This document shows positions 1-7,564 of a DNA stretch of 32,797 nt, in pieces (position 1 is the first letter of the stretch; the number at the start of each line of letters is the position of its first letter). Under the pieces are notes generated by a model. The model was not told where the DNA came from. It ran no database searches and saw only the letters and a list, made by a program, of their open reading frames with translations. Source of the stretch: an uncultured Verrucomicrobiales bacterium (lineage in GTDB: Bacteria > Verrucomicrobiota > Verrucomicrobiia > Verrucomicrobiales > Akkermansiaceae); NCBI GenBank assembly GCA_937934595.1, contig CALGZA010000089.1, positions 1 through 32,797 of the forward strand, written 5' to 3'. The position numbers and the translations under genes were made by a program.

Positions 1-473
1 TGATAGGCACACGAGTCATAGCACCAGTCAACCGACGATTTAAGTGGGGTTATCTTTTTGGAGCACTAGAAGTTGAGGGTGAAGTAAGTGAATTCCTTTA
101 TACCGACGGCTTAGGTAAAGAGTTTGATGCTGCGTTTATAAATCAAATAGCTCTGAGTCAGCCTGATAAAATTCATGTGATCATTGGAGATGGAGCAGGC
201 TTTCATCATAAACAAAATCAAGATAATGAGAAAGCTCTACCAAGTAATGTTAGAATCCTTACCTTTCCGCCTTATAGTCCTGAGCTTAATCCTATCGAGA
301 AGCTATGGGATGTAGTAAAAGATAGTATTTGCAATGTGAACTGGGAATCATTGGATCAATTGGAAGCTCAACTAACCAAAACACTCGAATCATTATGGAG
401 TAGAGCAAGAGGCTTCTCCTCATTATTCACAAACAGCTACCTCCGCACTGAACTAAACGCTACAAACAAATGA
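1..473 (+). CDS. IS630-family transposase, C-terminal part (open at window left edge)
   Basis: DDE transposase that would cut and rejoin the ends of an IS630/Tc1-mariner type element. The frame is open from base 3 with no start, so the gene begins outside the window. Visible family marks are YTDGLGKEF, the second-Asp region IIGDGAGFHHK, and the C-terminal block PPYSPELNPIEKLWDVVKD, which carries the third acidic residue (E of NPIE). The frame ends at TGA 471-473. GTG 177 could act as a start but falls inside the catalytic domain, so it is not the real one. The gene lies at the end of an element whose tip is near base 500. The family call is secure. Whether the whole gene is intact cannot be judged from here. 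Confidence 0.88.
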   Translation, partial: IGTRVIAPVNRRFKWGYLFGALEVEGEVSEFLYTDGLGKEFDAAFINQIALSQPDKIHVIIGDGAGFHHKQNQDNEKALPSNVRILTFPPYSPELNPIEKLWDVVKDSICNVNWESLDQLEAQLTKTLESLWSRARGFSSLFTNSYLRTELNATNK

Positions 474-505
474 CATAAGTCCCATTAGTTTTGCAGAATG
501 GTATT
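1..505 (+). mobile_element. IS630-type insertion sequence, right end
   Basis: Holds the transposase C-terminus plus about 30 noncoding bases ending in CAGAATGGTATTA. The tip AATGGTATTA is also the right tip of the MITE copies at 14015 and 30924, and their left tips begin TATACCATTT or TATGCCATTT, so the tips are terminal inverted repeats. A TA at the junction fits the TA target duplication known for IS630/Tc1-mariner elements. The exact last base is uncertain by 2-4 bases. The left end lies outside the window. Confidence 0.7.
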
Positions 506-548
506 AGTAGGTGTATTAGGCTTAGTTGTTTTTCGACGCAGAAGATAA
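501..548 (+). pseudogene. C-terminal sorting tail of a PEP-CTERM protein cut off by the IS
   Basis: Immediately after the IS tip one frame reads VLVGVLGLVVFRRRR followed by TAA (546-548). A short hydrophobic segment ending in an arginine cluster at the extreme C-terminus is the second half of a PEP-CTERM exosortase signal. A good terminator follows 38 bases later, as expected for a real gene end. The PEP motif and the rest of the protein would lie on the far side of the insertion, outside the window. Inference: the IS inserted a few codons before the end of an exported-protein gene and separated it from its sorting tail. A chance match in so short a peptide is possible. Confidence 0.55.
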
Positions 549-585
549 ACGTTTTTCTCAAATATATTAACAACAAGTGCTGTAA

Positions 586-620
586 ATGTGCTTCAAGTTT
601 TTGCTTGAAGCGCATTTTTT
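586..620 (+). terminator. Rho-independent terminator after the PEP-CTERM tail
   Basis: Twelve-base stem, arms 586-597 (ATGTGCTTCAAG) and 604-615 (CTTGAAGCGCAT) with one G-U pair, a 6-base loop, then a T run at 615-620. It lies on the + strand 38 bases after the TAA of the relic gene, supporting the view that a gene once ended there. Confidence 0.8.
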
Positions 621-685
621 AGTTTTTGCTTACAGCTTCTTCAAAGTTATTATGAATTCGAAGATGTATTAAAGAGTTTATTATT

Positions 686-800
686 ACAGCAACGCTGATG
701 TTTCGTGGCACATCAATCTAGTAATGTTTACTTCGTTATGAGTCAGTAGCATAGCTTATTATGCGCCTTTGTTCTTTCTTGCTGCTACATTCTATATATT
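686..800. repeat. Decayed relative of the local MITE
   Basis: The stretch keeps recognisable blocks of the three intact copies in the same order: ACGCTGAT, then TTTACTTCGTTATGAGTCAG, then AGCATAG, then CTTTCTTGCTGCTAC. These correspond to GAGCTGAT, TTAGCTTCGTTATT-GTCAG, AGCATAGTCC and the TTGC-TGCTAC region of the intact copies. Neither end is preserved. The hairpin GCATA...TATGC at its centre matches the ATAG-TCCA-CTAT hairpin of the others. The rest of the 305-base gap between 548 and purL holds only the terminator and AT-rich sequence. Confidence 0.5.
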
Positions 801-853
801 GATTTTCTATTCATTCATAGAAGTCGTTTATAGGGTGTAAGTTATAGTTGATT

Positions 854-3800
854 TTATAAGAAGTAACTTACTCCAGCTTTGAATAGTGGTTGGTGTTTGT
901 TACCTGGTAGGTTTTTTGCAACGTAGGATCCTCTTCTTTCGGAGTGGCCCATTTTTCCTAGGACTTTACCGCATGGGCTGGTGATGCCTTCGATGGCGAA
1001 GACTGAGCCATTGGGGTTGTGGGCGATGTCCATTGATGGGTTGCCAGCGAGGTCTGTGTATTGGGTGGCGATTTGGCCGTTAGCTGCTAGAGTTTTTACA
1101 TCTTCATCGGATGCTATGAATTTGCCTTCACCGTGAGAGAATGGGATGTTGTGCAAGTCTCCGACTTGGGTATCTGCGAGCCATGGTGAAATGGTGGAAG
1201 CGATGCGGGTGGTGGAGTAGCAGGCGATATGTCTGCCTATGTCATTGAATGTGAGTGTGGGGGTGCCGCTTTGAGGGTCTCTGATTTCGCCGTATGGGAC
1301 GAGTCCTGTTTTGATTAGGGCTTGGAAGCCGTTACAGATACCGAGGATGAGGCCGTCACGGTTCTTTATGAGGTCCATGACTGCGTCTGCGATGAGTGGG
1401 TTTCTGAGGACAGTGGCGATGAATTTACCTGAGCCGTCTGGCTCGTCGCCTGCGGAGAATCCACCTGGTATCATGAGTATTTGAGATTGGCGGATGTGCT
1501 GAGCTAGTTCTTTAAGTGATTCATCTACGTGGTCAGAGGTGAGGTTGCGGAAGACGCTTATGTGTGCGTCTGCGCCGGCCTGACTGAACATTTTAGCGGA
1601 GTCGTATTCTGAGTTTGTTCCTGGGAAGCAGGGGATGATGACTTTTGGTTTAGGGCAGGTGGTTGATGGTTTCCAGTTACTTGTCGATTTTTTGGTTTGG
1701 GGTTGTGCTGGGTGATTGAAGGTTTCTAGTTTTGAGTGTGCTACTTTGGTTTGAGTGGGGTATATGGGTTCTAGGGTACTTGACCAGGCTTTAAGGAGGG
1801 TTTCTATATTGAGTTTTTCGCCGTTGATATTTAGAATGCTGTCGTTGGTTGTGGAGCCAATGAGTTTTGCATTGAGGGAGGAGGGTGGTGAGTGGTTAGC
1901 TTTGACTTCGATGATCCAATTAAAGTAGCGTTCTTTGTAGAGGTCTTGGGTGGTTTCGATGTTGGCTCCGATATTGTTCCCGAATGCCATTTTTGATAGG
2001 CCTACGGCGATTCCTCCTTCAGCGAGTGAGTGGATGGCGTTTATTTTGCCTTCAGCATTTAATGCGTATATTATGGATGCGTAGGTTTTCAGGGTTTCGA
2101 AGTCTGGGCAGTGTTCTGAGTCACGTGGGGTGGTGACTAGGTAGAGTGTGCTGTTAGTTTCTTTGAATTCTGGGGAGACTGTAAGAGATGCTTTACCAGG
2201 TGCGACTGCGAAGGAGACGAGTGTGGGTGGGACGTCGATGTCATTGAATGTGCCTGACATGGAGTCTTTGCCGCCGATGGCTCCGAGGCGGAGTTCGTTC
2301 TGGGCTGTGAAGGCTCCGAGTAGAGCTGAGAAGGGTTTGCCCCATCGCGTGGGGTCAGTGCTTAGTTTTTCGAAGTATTCTTGGAGGGTTAGGCGGATGT
2401 CGTCAATATGTGCACCTGAAGCTACGATTCTGCATACTGATTCGGTGACGGCGTAGAGTGCGCCGTGGTATGGTGACCATGATGCTATGTTTGGGTTGAA
2501 GCCCCAGGCCATGTGTGAAGTGGTGTCGGTATTACCTTCTAGGAGAGGTATTTTTGCGACCATAGCGTCTACTGGGGTGAGCTGGTTTTTTCCTCCGAAT
2601 GGCTGGAGGACTGTGCCGGCTCCGACTGATGAGTCGAACATTTCACCGAGTCCTTTTTGGCTGGTGGAGTTTAAGTCAGAGAGTGCGGTGGTGAACTTAT
2701 CTATTGTGGTGCTTTGAGAGGCAACTGAGGGGATAGGTTGGTTGATTGGTGTGTTAGAGTGTGGGCTGGTTACTGTGACTGATGTTTCTAGTTGGACTCC
2801 GTTTGTGTCTAGGAATGCGCGTGAGAAGTTAACAATTTCTTTTCCTTTGTATGAGATGATGAGTCTGCCGTTGTCTGTGACGTCTGCGACGTGTGTGCAT
2901 TCGAGGTTTTCTTTATCACATTCTGTTTTGAAGTATTCGATGGTTGATGGGTCAACGCAGATAGCCATTCGTTCTTGTGATTCGGATATGGCGAGTTCTG
3001 TGCCATCGAGTCCGTCGTATTTTTTAGGGATGTCATCGAGTCTGATGTCTAGCGATGGAGCTATTTCGCCGATGGCTACGGAGACACCGCCTGCTCCGAA
3101 GTCGTTACAGACTTTGATTTTGGGTGCGAGTTCTGGGTTACGGAAGAGGCGTTGGACTTTTCTTTCTGTTGGTGCGTTTCCTTTTTGGACTTCAGCTGAG
3201 TTTTCTAGGGCTGTGTCAGTGTGTTCTTTTGATGAGCCGGTGGCTCCGCCTACGCCATCTCGTCCGGTGCGGCCACCTATGAGGAGGATGACGTCTCCTT
3301 TTGCGGGGCTGCCGCGGAAGACGTTTTTCTTGGGTGCAGCGGCGACTACGGCGCCAATTTCCATTCTTTTAGCGACGTAGTTAGGGTGGTAGACTTCTGA
3401 AACTTGGCCGGTGGCGAGTCCTATTTGGTTTCCGTATGATGAGTAACCGTTTGCTGCTCCTTTGCAGATGACTTGCTGAGGGAGTTTACCTTCTAGGGTG
3501 TCTGCGAATGGTGTGCGCGGGTCTGCTGCTCCGGTGACACGCATGGCTTGGAATACGTATGATCGTCCAGAGAGTGGGTCTCTGATGCATCCACCGAGGC
3601 ATGTTGCGGCGCCGCCGAAGGGTTCTATTTCGGTGGGGTGGTTATGGGTCTCATTTTTGAACATGAGGAGCCATTCTTGATCTTGGCCGTTTACGTCTAC
3701 TGGGATGACGATGGATGCTGCGTTGATTTCTTCTGAGATTTCTACGTTGTCTAGTTCACCTGTTTTACGTAGTTCTTTCATGCCGATGAGGGCGATGTCC

Positions 3801-4612
3801 ATGAGAGTTTCTGGGCGTGTGTTTATTTTATCGCCGTAGACTTCTGTTCTGGTTTCTTGGTATTTTATGTAGGCTTTTTTTATGACTTCTGTTCCTGCTG
3901 TGAATTCTACATTACTAATTTTAGTGGCGAATGTGGTGTGGCGGCAGTGGTCAGACCAGTAGGTGTCTAACATTTTTATTTCTGTGATGGAGGGGTTTCG
4001 ATTTTCTTCATCACGGAAGTAGTTTCTGGTGAATAGGAGGTCTTCTGGGCTCATTGCTAGGCCGAGTTCATTTCGTTTATCGCGGAGCTGGTCATCTGAG
4101 GCAGTGTTGAACCATTCTAGGATTTCGACATCTTTTGGCGGTGTGACATTGGGTTTCAGGGTAACGGGGATATCCATCGATGCTTCACGGGAGTCAACTG
4201 CGTTGATTGTGTATGATTTTATGGCTTTGATTTGTTCTGGGGAGAGGTCTCCTGAGAGGATGATGATTTTAGCAGTGGCTACGATTGGTTTAGTGTCCTG
4301 GGTAAGGATTTGGACGCATTGAGCGGCGGAGTCAGCGCGTTGGTCGTATTGGCCGGGGAGGTATTCTACGGCGAATAGGGTTTCATTTTCTGATGTGACT
4401 ATGTTATCTGAGCTTTTTGCTATTTGTGGTTCTGAGAGAATGAGATTGCTTGCTTGATTGAACTGTTCATCGCTGAGGCCGTCTAGGTCGTATCTCTGGA
4501 TGATACGAACCTTGTTAAGGCTGGATAGGTCTAAGTTTTCTTTTAGTTCATGGAGGAGAGTACGGGCTTCAGCGTTAAATTCTGGGTCTTTTTCGACGAA
4601 TAAGCGGTGCAT
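854..4612 (-). CDS. purL: Phosphoribosylformylglycinamidine synthase, single-chain PurL
   Basis: Converts FGAR, ATP and glutamine to FGAM in de novo purine synthesis, in the cytoplasm. The 1252-residue single chain carries all modules. An N-terminal PurS-like part is followed by two AIRS-like synthetase halves, with markers SDHCRHTTFAT, KNETHNHPTEIEPFGGAATC, GGRTGRDGVGGATGSS and IGGKDSMSGTF. A class I glutamine amidotransferase domain follows from about residue 1000: PCFPGTNSEYDS, GGFSAGDEPDGSGKF, nucleophile C1093 in GICNGFQ, then H1223 and E1225 in GHSERRG. This resembles the long-chain FGAM synthase form known from Clostridia and some other phyla rather than the split PurL/PurQ/PurS system. 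The start is ATG 4612. The unknown gene lies 64 bases upstream on the same strand, so co-transcription is possible. The gene opposes the inferred leading strand. Confidence 0.97.
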   Translation of the reverse strand: MHRLFVEKDPEFNAEARTLLHELKENLDLSSLNKVRIIQRYDLDGLSDEQFNQASNLILSEPQIAKSSDNIVTSENETLFAVEYLPGQYDQRADSAAQCVQILTQDTKPIVATAKIIILSGDLSPEQIKAIKSYTINAVDSREASMDIPVTLKPNVTPPKDVEILEWFNTASDDQLRDKRNELGLAMSPEDLLFTRNYFRDEENRNPSITEIKMLDTYWSDHCRHTTFATKISNVEFTAGTEVIKKAYIKYQETRTEVYGDKINTRPETLMDIALIGMKELRKTGELDNVEISEEINAASIVIPVDVNGQDQEWLLMFKNETHNHPTEIEPFGGAATCLGGCIRDPLSGRSYVFQAMRVTGAADPRTPFADTLEGKLPQQVICKGAANGYSSYGNQIGLATGQVSEVYHPNYVAKRMEIGAVVAAAPKKNVFRGSPAKGDVILLIGGRTGRDGVGGATGSSKEHTDTALENSAEVQKGNAPTERKVQRLFRNPELAPKIKVCNDFGAGGVSVAIGEIAPSLDIRLDDIPKKYDGLDGTELAISESQERMAICVDPSTIEYFKTECDKENLECTHVADVTDNGRLIISYKGKEIVNFSRAFLDTNGVQLETSVTVTSPHSNTPINQPIPSVASQSTTIDKFTTALSDLNSTSQKGLGEMFDSSVGAGTVLQPFGGKNQLTPVDAMVAKIPLLEGNTDTTSHMAWGFNPNIASWSPYHGALYAVTESVCRIVASGAHIDDIRLTLQEYFEKLSTDPTRWGKPFSALLGAFTAQNELRLGAIGGKDSMSGTFNDIDVPPTLVSFAVAPGKASLTVSPEFKETNSTLYLVTTPRDSEHCPDFETLKTYASIIYALNAEGKINAIHSLAEGGIAVGLSKMAFGNNIGANIETTQDLYKERYFNWIIEVKANHSPPSSLNAKLIGSTTNDSILNINGEKLNIETLLKAWSSTLEPIYPTQTKVAHSKLETFNHPAQPQTKKSTSNWKPSTTCPKPKVIIPCFPGTNSEYDSAKMFSQAGADAHISVFRNLTSDHVDESLKELAQHIRQSQILMIPGGFSAGDEPDGSGKFIATVLRNPLIADAVMDLIKNRDGLILGICNGFQALIKTGLVPYGEIRDPQSGTPTLTFNDIGRHIACYSTTRIASTISPWLADTQVGDLHNIPFSHGEGKFIASDEDVKTLAANGQIATQYTDLAGNPSMDIAHNPNGSVFAIEGITSPCGKVLGKMGHSERRGSYVAKNLPGNKHQPLFKAGVSYFL

Positions 4613-4676
4613 GGTGTTGGCTTCTGAGTTAGATTGATATGGATGAATTTGTTATGTAATAGATCAGCGCGATGGA

Positions 4677-5675
4677 TTATTTGCTGATGGGGTCTATGGG
4701 GGCGTTAGCTAGTGGTGTGAATTTGTCTTTTTTGGTATTTGAGGAGCCGGCTTCACTGATTTGGATGGTCCAGCGGTTTTCGTCTTGTTGTGTGTAGTAT
4801 TGGAAGTGTGCGAGTTTTTTGAATCCGCTGGTTCCTGAGATGGTGATTTTGTTGGTTCCTGTTTTAGTGAATTTGCCGTTTGAGAAAGCGAGTAGGAAGG
4901 GGTCTCCTTTTGGTCTGAGATTGTCTTGTAGTCCTTTTTCGTAGCTGTAAAAAACGCAACGGACAGCGCCAGACTTGGATTCTGGGCCTAGTGTGATGGT
5001 GGCTGAGGGAACAAGTAAGACACCGAACTGGGTGTTGTCATCTGCGGGTTCTGTCCACCAAGTTTCGATGGATTCGATGGTGGCGTGTGTTCCTGTGGCT
5101 GGCGTGTTGTCGTCGTGTTGTTTTGATGTGTCGAAATTATGTTGTTTTGATGCGTAGTGGACGAGGTAGCTGAGAACGCCGATGATAGCTATGTAGCATA
5201 TGATGGAAGCTATTTTTTCAATTATGGATTTGGGGTCTTTGGTGCGCGCTGGTGGGGTTTGCTCATTTTCCTGAATGCTTATGTCAGTGGGTGTTTTTGT
5301 TTGTGTTGTTGCTGGAGCTGTTGCTGCTATTGGGGCTAGGCTTGTTTTGTAAACATTTTTTGGAGTTGCTGCTTCTTCTTGAGGCTCGGTTGCGACGTTT
5401 TTTTGGAAGGTGTTGTTATTGAGTTCCGATTTTCTTTGGATGGGTTCAATGGTTATGGGTTTTGATTTTGTATTAGGTTCTGACTGGGTGGGGTCTTGAG
5501 GTGCGTGTGGATCTGTTAGTTGGTCGTGGTGAGTGTTTTCTGGATTAGTTGAGTTGGTATCTGGAGTTAGTGGTGTGCTGTCTAGGTTCCAGAAATTGGG
5601 GTCCTCGAAAATTTCATCGTTAGTTTTCGGGTTTTGTTGATTATTTAGGTCGTTAGGATCGGGTTGGTTTGACAT
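4677..5675 (-). CDS. Unknown single-pass membrane protein with low-complexity N-terminus
   Basis: Not recognised. Of 332 residues, about the first 150 are a low-complexity region rich in Asn, Thr, Pro, Gln and Asp, without obvious domains and probably cytoplasmic. One hydrophobic segment follows at about 151-172 (IASIICYIAIIGVLSYLVHYA). The C-terminal ~140 residues look folded and beta-rich (ETWWTEPADDNTQFGVLLVP, AVRCVFYSYEKGL, WTIQIS) and would be extracytoplasmic. There is no signal peptide. The Thr/Asn/Pro/Gln bias partly reflects the A/C-rich coding strand here, so composition should not be over-read. It precedes purL by 64 bases, but nothing in it suggests purine metabolism. Start ATG 5675. 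Confidence 0.7.
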   Translation of the reverse strand: MSNQPDPNDLNNQQNPKTNDEIFEDPNFWNLDSTPLTPDTNSTNPENTHHDQLTDPHAPQDPTQSEPNTKSKPITIEPIQRKSELNNNTFQKNVATEPQEEAATPKNVYKTSLAPIAATAPATTQTKTPTDISIQENEQTPPARTKDPKSIIEKIASIICYIAIIGVLSYLVHYASKQHNFDTSKQHDDNTPATGTHATIESIETWWTEPADDNTQFGVLLVPSATITLGPESKSGAVRCVFYSYEKGLQDNLRPKGDPFLLAFSNGKFTKTGTNKITISGTSGFKKLAHFQYYTQQDENRWTIQISEAGSSNTKKDKFTPLANAPIDPISK

Positions 5676-5749
5676 TTCTGAGTTTTGTTTGTGGCTGGTG
5701 ATCTTGTATCGTTGAAAAACGGATTTGGCTAGTGGGAAAAAGGTTGAAA

Positions 5750-5777
5750 TTAAGAGAATTTGCTAGATTTCTCTTAA
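5750..5777. promoter_or_regulatory. 9-10-9 inverted repeat in divergent promoter region
   Basis: Perfect arms TTAAGAGAA (5750-5758) and TTCTCTTAA (5769-5777) are separated by 10 bases, so their centres are 19 bases apart, about two helical turns. It sits between the divergent genes starting at 5675 (-) and 5846 (+). A GATAAT -10-like hexamer at 5795-5800 places the right arm over the -35 region for the + operon. A dimeric-repressor operator is the simplest reading. A transcript hairpin is the alternative. Confidence 0.4.
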
Positions 5778-5845
5778 AAACTAGTTGCTAATCTGATAAT
5801 CTTGGTCAATCAATTAGCCGTCCGACAATAAAACCGACAGAAATT

Positions 5846-6085
5846 ATGGCAGATAATGAAGATAAGAATCCGGAGAACGTAAAGGGAAGCTTTTATGTAG
5901 ATAGTCAGTGTATTGATTGTGATTTGTGCCGCGAGACAGCGCCTAATAATTTCACACGTGAGGATGATGAGGGTTATTCTTATTTGTTTAAGCAGCCTGA
6001 AAATGATGAAGAGCGTGAGCAGTGTGTGGAGGCTATGGAGGGCTGCCCGGTAGAGGCGATAGGTGATGATGGAGAGGATGGATAA
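5846..6085 (+). CDS. Single-cluster [4Fe-4S] ferredoxin
   Basis: Small acidic electron carrier of 79 residues. Cys22, Cys25 and Cys28 (CIDCDLC) plus Cys67 (GCPVEAIG) are the four cluster ligands, and Cys60 is placed to pair with a further Cys as in other Thermotoga/Desulfovibrio-like monocluster ferredoxins. There is only one cluster motif. The redox partner is not indicated. It is the first gene of a run with DUF721 and the HAD-FolB fusion. Its 3' end overlaps the DUF721 start, which suggests translational coupling. The ATG at 5846 has no clear Shine-Dalgarno. Confidence 0.9.
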   Translation: MADNEDKNPENVKGSFYVDSQCIDCDLCRETAPNNFTREDDEGYSYLFKQPENDEEREQCVEAMEGCPVEAIGDDGEDG

Positions 6086-6497
6086 GTCGTCTTCAGGGAG
6101 GTTCAATCATCGATCAAAAAAGGGTTCTGTGCCAGGTAACCGTTCTGTAGAATGGATGCGTGCTATGGTGCTAAGGCAGTGGAGGCATGGTGATCCGGTA
6201 AAGGATCCTGTTAGGAATATTCATCATGCTGGGTATTTTTTAGATAAGCTTCTGGAGGAAGTGGGTGCAAGTGGTAGCTTGGAGGAGAAACAGCTGCATG
6301 ATGCATGGGCTAAAGTGGCGGGTGATTTTATAGCGAATAATTCTAAGCCTGAGTCGTTGAAGAGGGGTGTTTTGGTATTACGAGTGGTTCAGCCTGCCTT
6401 GAGGTTTCAGCTTGAGCAGATGAAGGGTAAGTTGTTGCAGAATTTTAAGCGTGAGTTAGGTGAGGGTGTGATAAAGACTATTGTTTTAAAGGTATGA
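6063..6497 (+). CDS. DUF721 / DciA-like protein
   Basis: The 144-residue protein has the DUF721 core in its C-terminal half: LHDAWAKVAGDFIANNSKPESLKRGVLVLRVVQPALRFQLEQMKGKLLQNF. Proteins of this family include DciA, the bacterial replicative-helicase loader found where DnaC is absent, so a role in loading DnaB is plausible (established for the family, inferred here). The N-terminal ~45 residues are basic and probably disordered. Start choice is ambiguous: GTG 6063, ATG 6066, ATG 6069 and ATG 6078 are all in frame. AGAGG at 6052-6056 best serves 6063 or 6066. It overlaps the ferredoxin gene, and its TGA overlaps the next ATG (ATGA at 6494), so the three genes form a coupled operon. Confidence 0.82.
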   Translation: MMMERMDKSSSGRFNHRSKKGSVPGNRSVEWMRAMVLRQWRHGDPVKDPVRNIHHAGYFLDKLLEEVGASGSLEEKQLHDAWAKVAGDFIANNSKPESLKRGVLVLRVVQPALRFQLEQMKGKLLQNFKRELGEGVIKTIVLKV

Positions 6498-7477
6498 AAA
6501 ATCATTGGATATTTGATTGGTCTGGGACACTTGTTGATGACATGGGGTTGGTAGTATGTGCGACTAATTATGTATTTCGTCATTATGGTAGGCCAGAGAT
6601 GGATAGGGCAACGTTTCGCGGTGAGTTTTGTTTACCGTATGAGCATTTCTATGCGAAGCATTTGCCTGGGGTGGCTATGGATGAAGCTGAGGCACATTTT
6701 AGGCGTGGATTTGATATTTCGGAGGTGAAGGTTACGGTGCTGCCTTATGCTAGGGAGTTTTTAGACTATCTTAAATCAGGTGGATGTAAGCTTTATGTAT
6801 TAAGTAGCATGTGTGATAAAGCGTTTGCTGAGCAGGTGGTGGATCTGGGGATGGATCATTATTTTGAGGAGACTTATGCGGGGGTGTTAGACAAGCGAGA
6901 GGTGATAGGTGAGATGATGACTACTCATGGGATGGGGGTTAGGAATAGTGTTTTTGTAGGTGATATGACTCATGATGTTGATACGGCGCATCATGCAGGT
7001 ATTATGAGTGTGGGGGTGCTGACTGGTTATAATAGGGCTGCGGTTTTGGCTACTGCTGAGCCTAGTGTTATGGTAAGGGATCTTTCAGTGTTGGAGGGGA
7101 TGATGTGTTCGGAGGTGGGTTTTAAGGGGGATGTTTCTGATGTGGTTAAGATACGTGGTCTTGAATTACGAACTTTTATAGGTGTGCCTGATGAGGAGCG
7201 TGAGGAGGCGCAGATTTTGAAGGTGAATGTTGATATGATTCCTGATTGTGGTTTTTCGGAGCTAGCTGATGAGATGGAGGGGGGAGTGGATTATTATCAG
7301 GTTTCACTGAGGCTTAAAAGTGTGGCATTAGAGAGGCCACGGAAGCTGATAGAGACACTGGCTGAGGATCTGGCTGCAGTGGTTCTGGGTGAGTTTTCGG
7401 TTGCCAAGGTTAGGGTTGAGATAGAGAAATTTATTTTGGCTGATACTGATTTTGTGGGTGTTGAAATCTGGCGTTAA
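6494..7477 (+). CDS. HAD-family hydrolase fused to dihydroneopterin aldolase (FolB) domain
   Basis: 327 residues in two parts. Residues 1-205 form a HAD phosphatase-like domain: motif I FDWSGTLVDD (D8; the usual second Asp is S10), motif II VLSS (S104), motif III K134, motif IV GDMTHD (D157, D161). Residues 216-327 form a FolB-like domain: VKIRGLELRTFIGVPDEER (E235), VDYYQV (Y267), LIETLAE (E287) and K312 where FolB has its catalytic Lys, though the usual KP is KF. FolB cleaves dihydroneopterin to hydroxymethyl-dihydropterin in folate synthesis. The step just before it needs a phosphatase to remove phosphate from dihydroneopterin phosphate. The fusion therefore suggests one enzyme for both steps (inference). 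The S10 substitution, similar to the Ala of phosphonatases (DWAGT), weakens the case for an ordinary phosphatase. ATG overlaps the upstream stop. Confidence 0.8.
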   Translation: MKNHWIFDWSGTLVDDMGLVVCATNYVFRHYGRPEMDRATFRGEFCLPYEHFYAKHLPGVAMDEAEAHFRRGFDISEVKVTVLPYAREFLDYLKSGGCKLYVLSSMCDKAFAEQVVDLGMDHYFEETYAGVLDKREVIGEMMTTHGMGVRNSVFVGDMTHDVDTAHHAGIMSVGVLTGYNRAAVLATAEPSVMVRDLSVLEGMMCSEVGFKGDVSDVVKIRGLELRTFIGVPDEEREEAQILKVNVDMIPDCGFSELADEMEGGVDYYQVSLRLKSVALERPRKLIETLAEDLAAVVLGEFSVAKVRVEIEKFILADTDFVGVEIWR

Positions 7478-7530
7478 AGCTGATGGGTATTTTTCAGACG
7501 ATTTTTTTGTGTGTTTTTTTAGTGATCAAG

Positions 7531-7558
7531 TTGTGATTATGATTTTTTCTGTTATTAT
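7531..7558 (+). promoter_or_regulatory. Candidate clpB promoter, possibly giving a leaderless mRNA
   Basis: TTGTGA (7531-7536) and TATTAT (7553-7558) are 16 bases apart. The expected start of transcription, about 7 bases past the -10, coincides with the A of the clpB ATG at 7565. There is no Shine-Dalgarno before that ATG, which fits a leaderless transcript. No CIRCE element is seen. Confidence 0.4.
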
Positions 7559-7564
7559 GGGATT

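Noticed and set aside
2742-3380. 212-codon + strand frame inside purL
   Set aside because: It is the antisense of a well-conserved PurL region and matches no family; such frames arise here from strand bias. Other long antisense frames (24537-25544 in the PSCyt gene, 23105-23494 in DUF1501) were dropped for the same reason.
7478-7564. CIRCE heat-shock operator before clpB
   Set aside because: The TTAGCACTC-N9-GAGTGCTAA inverted repeat is absent.
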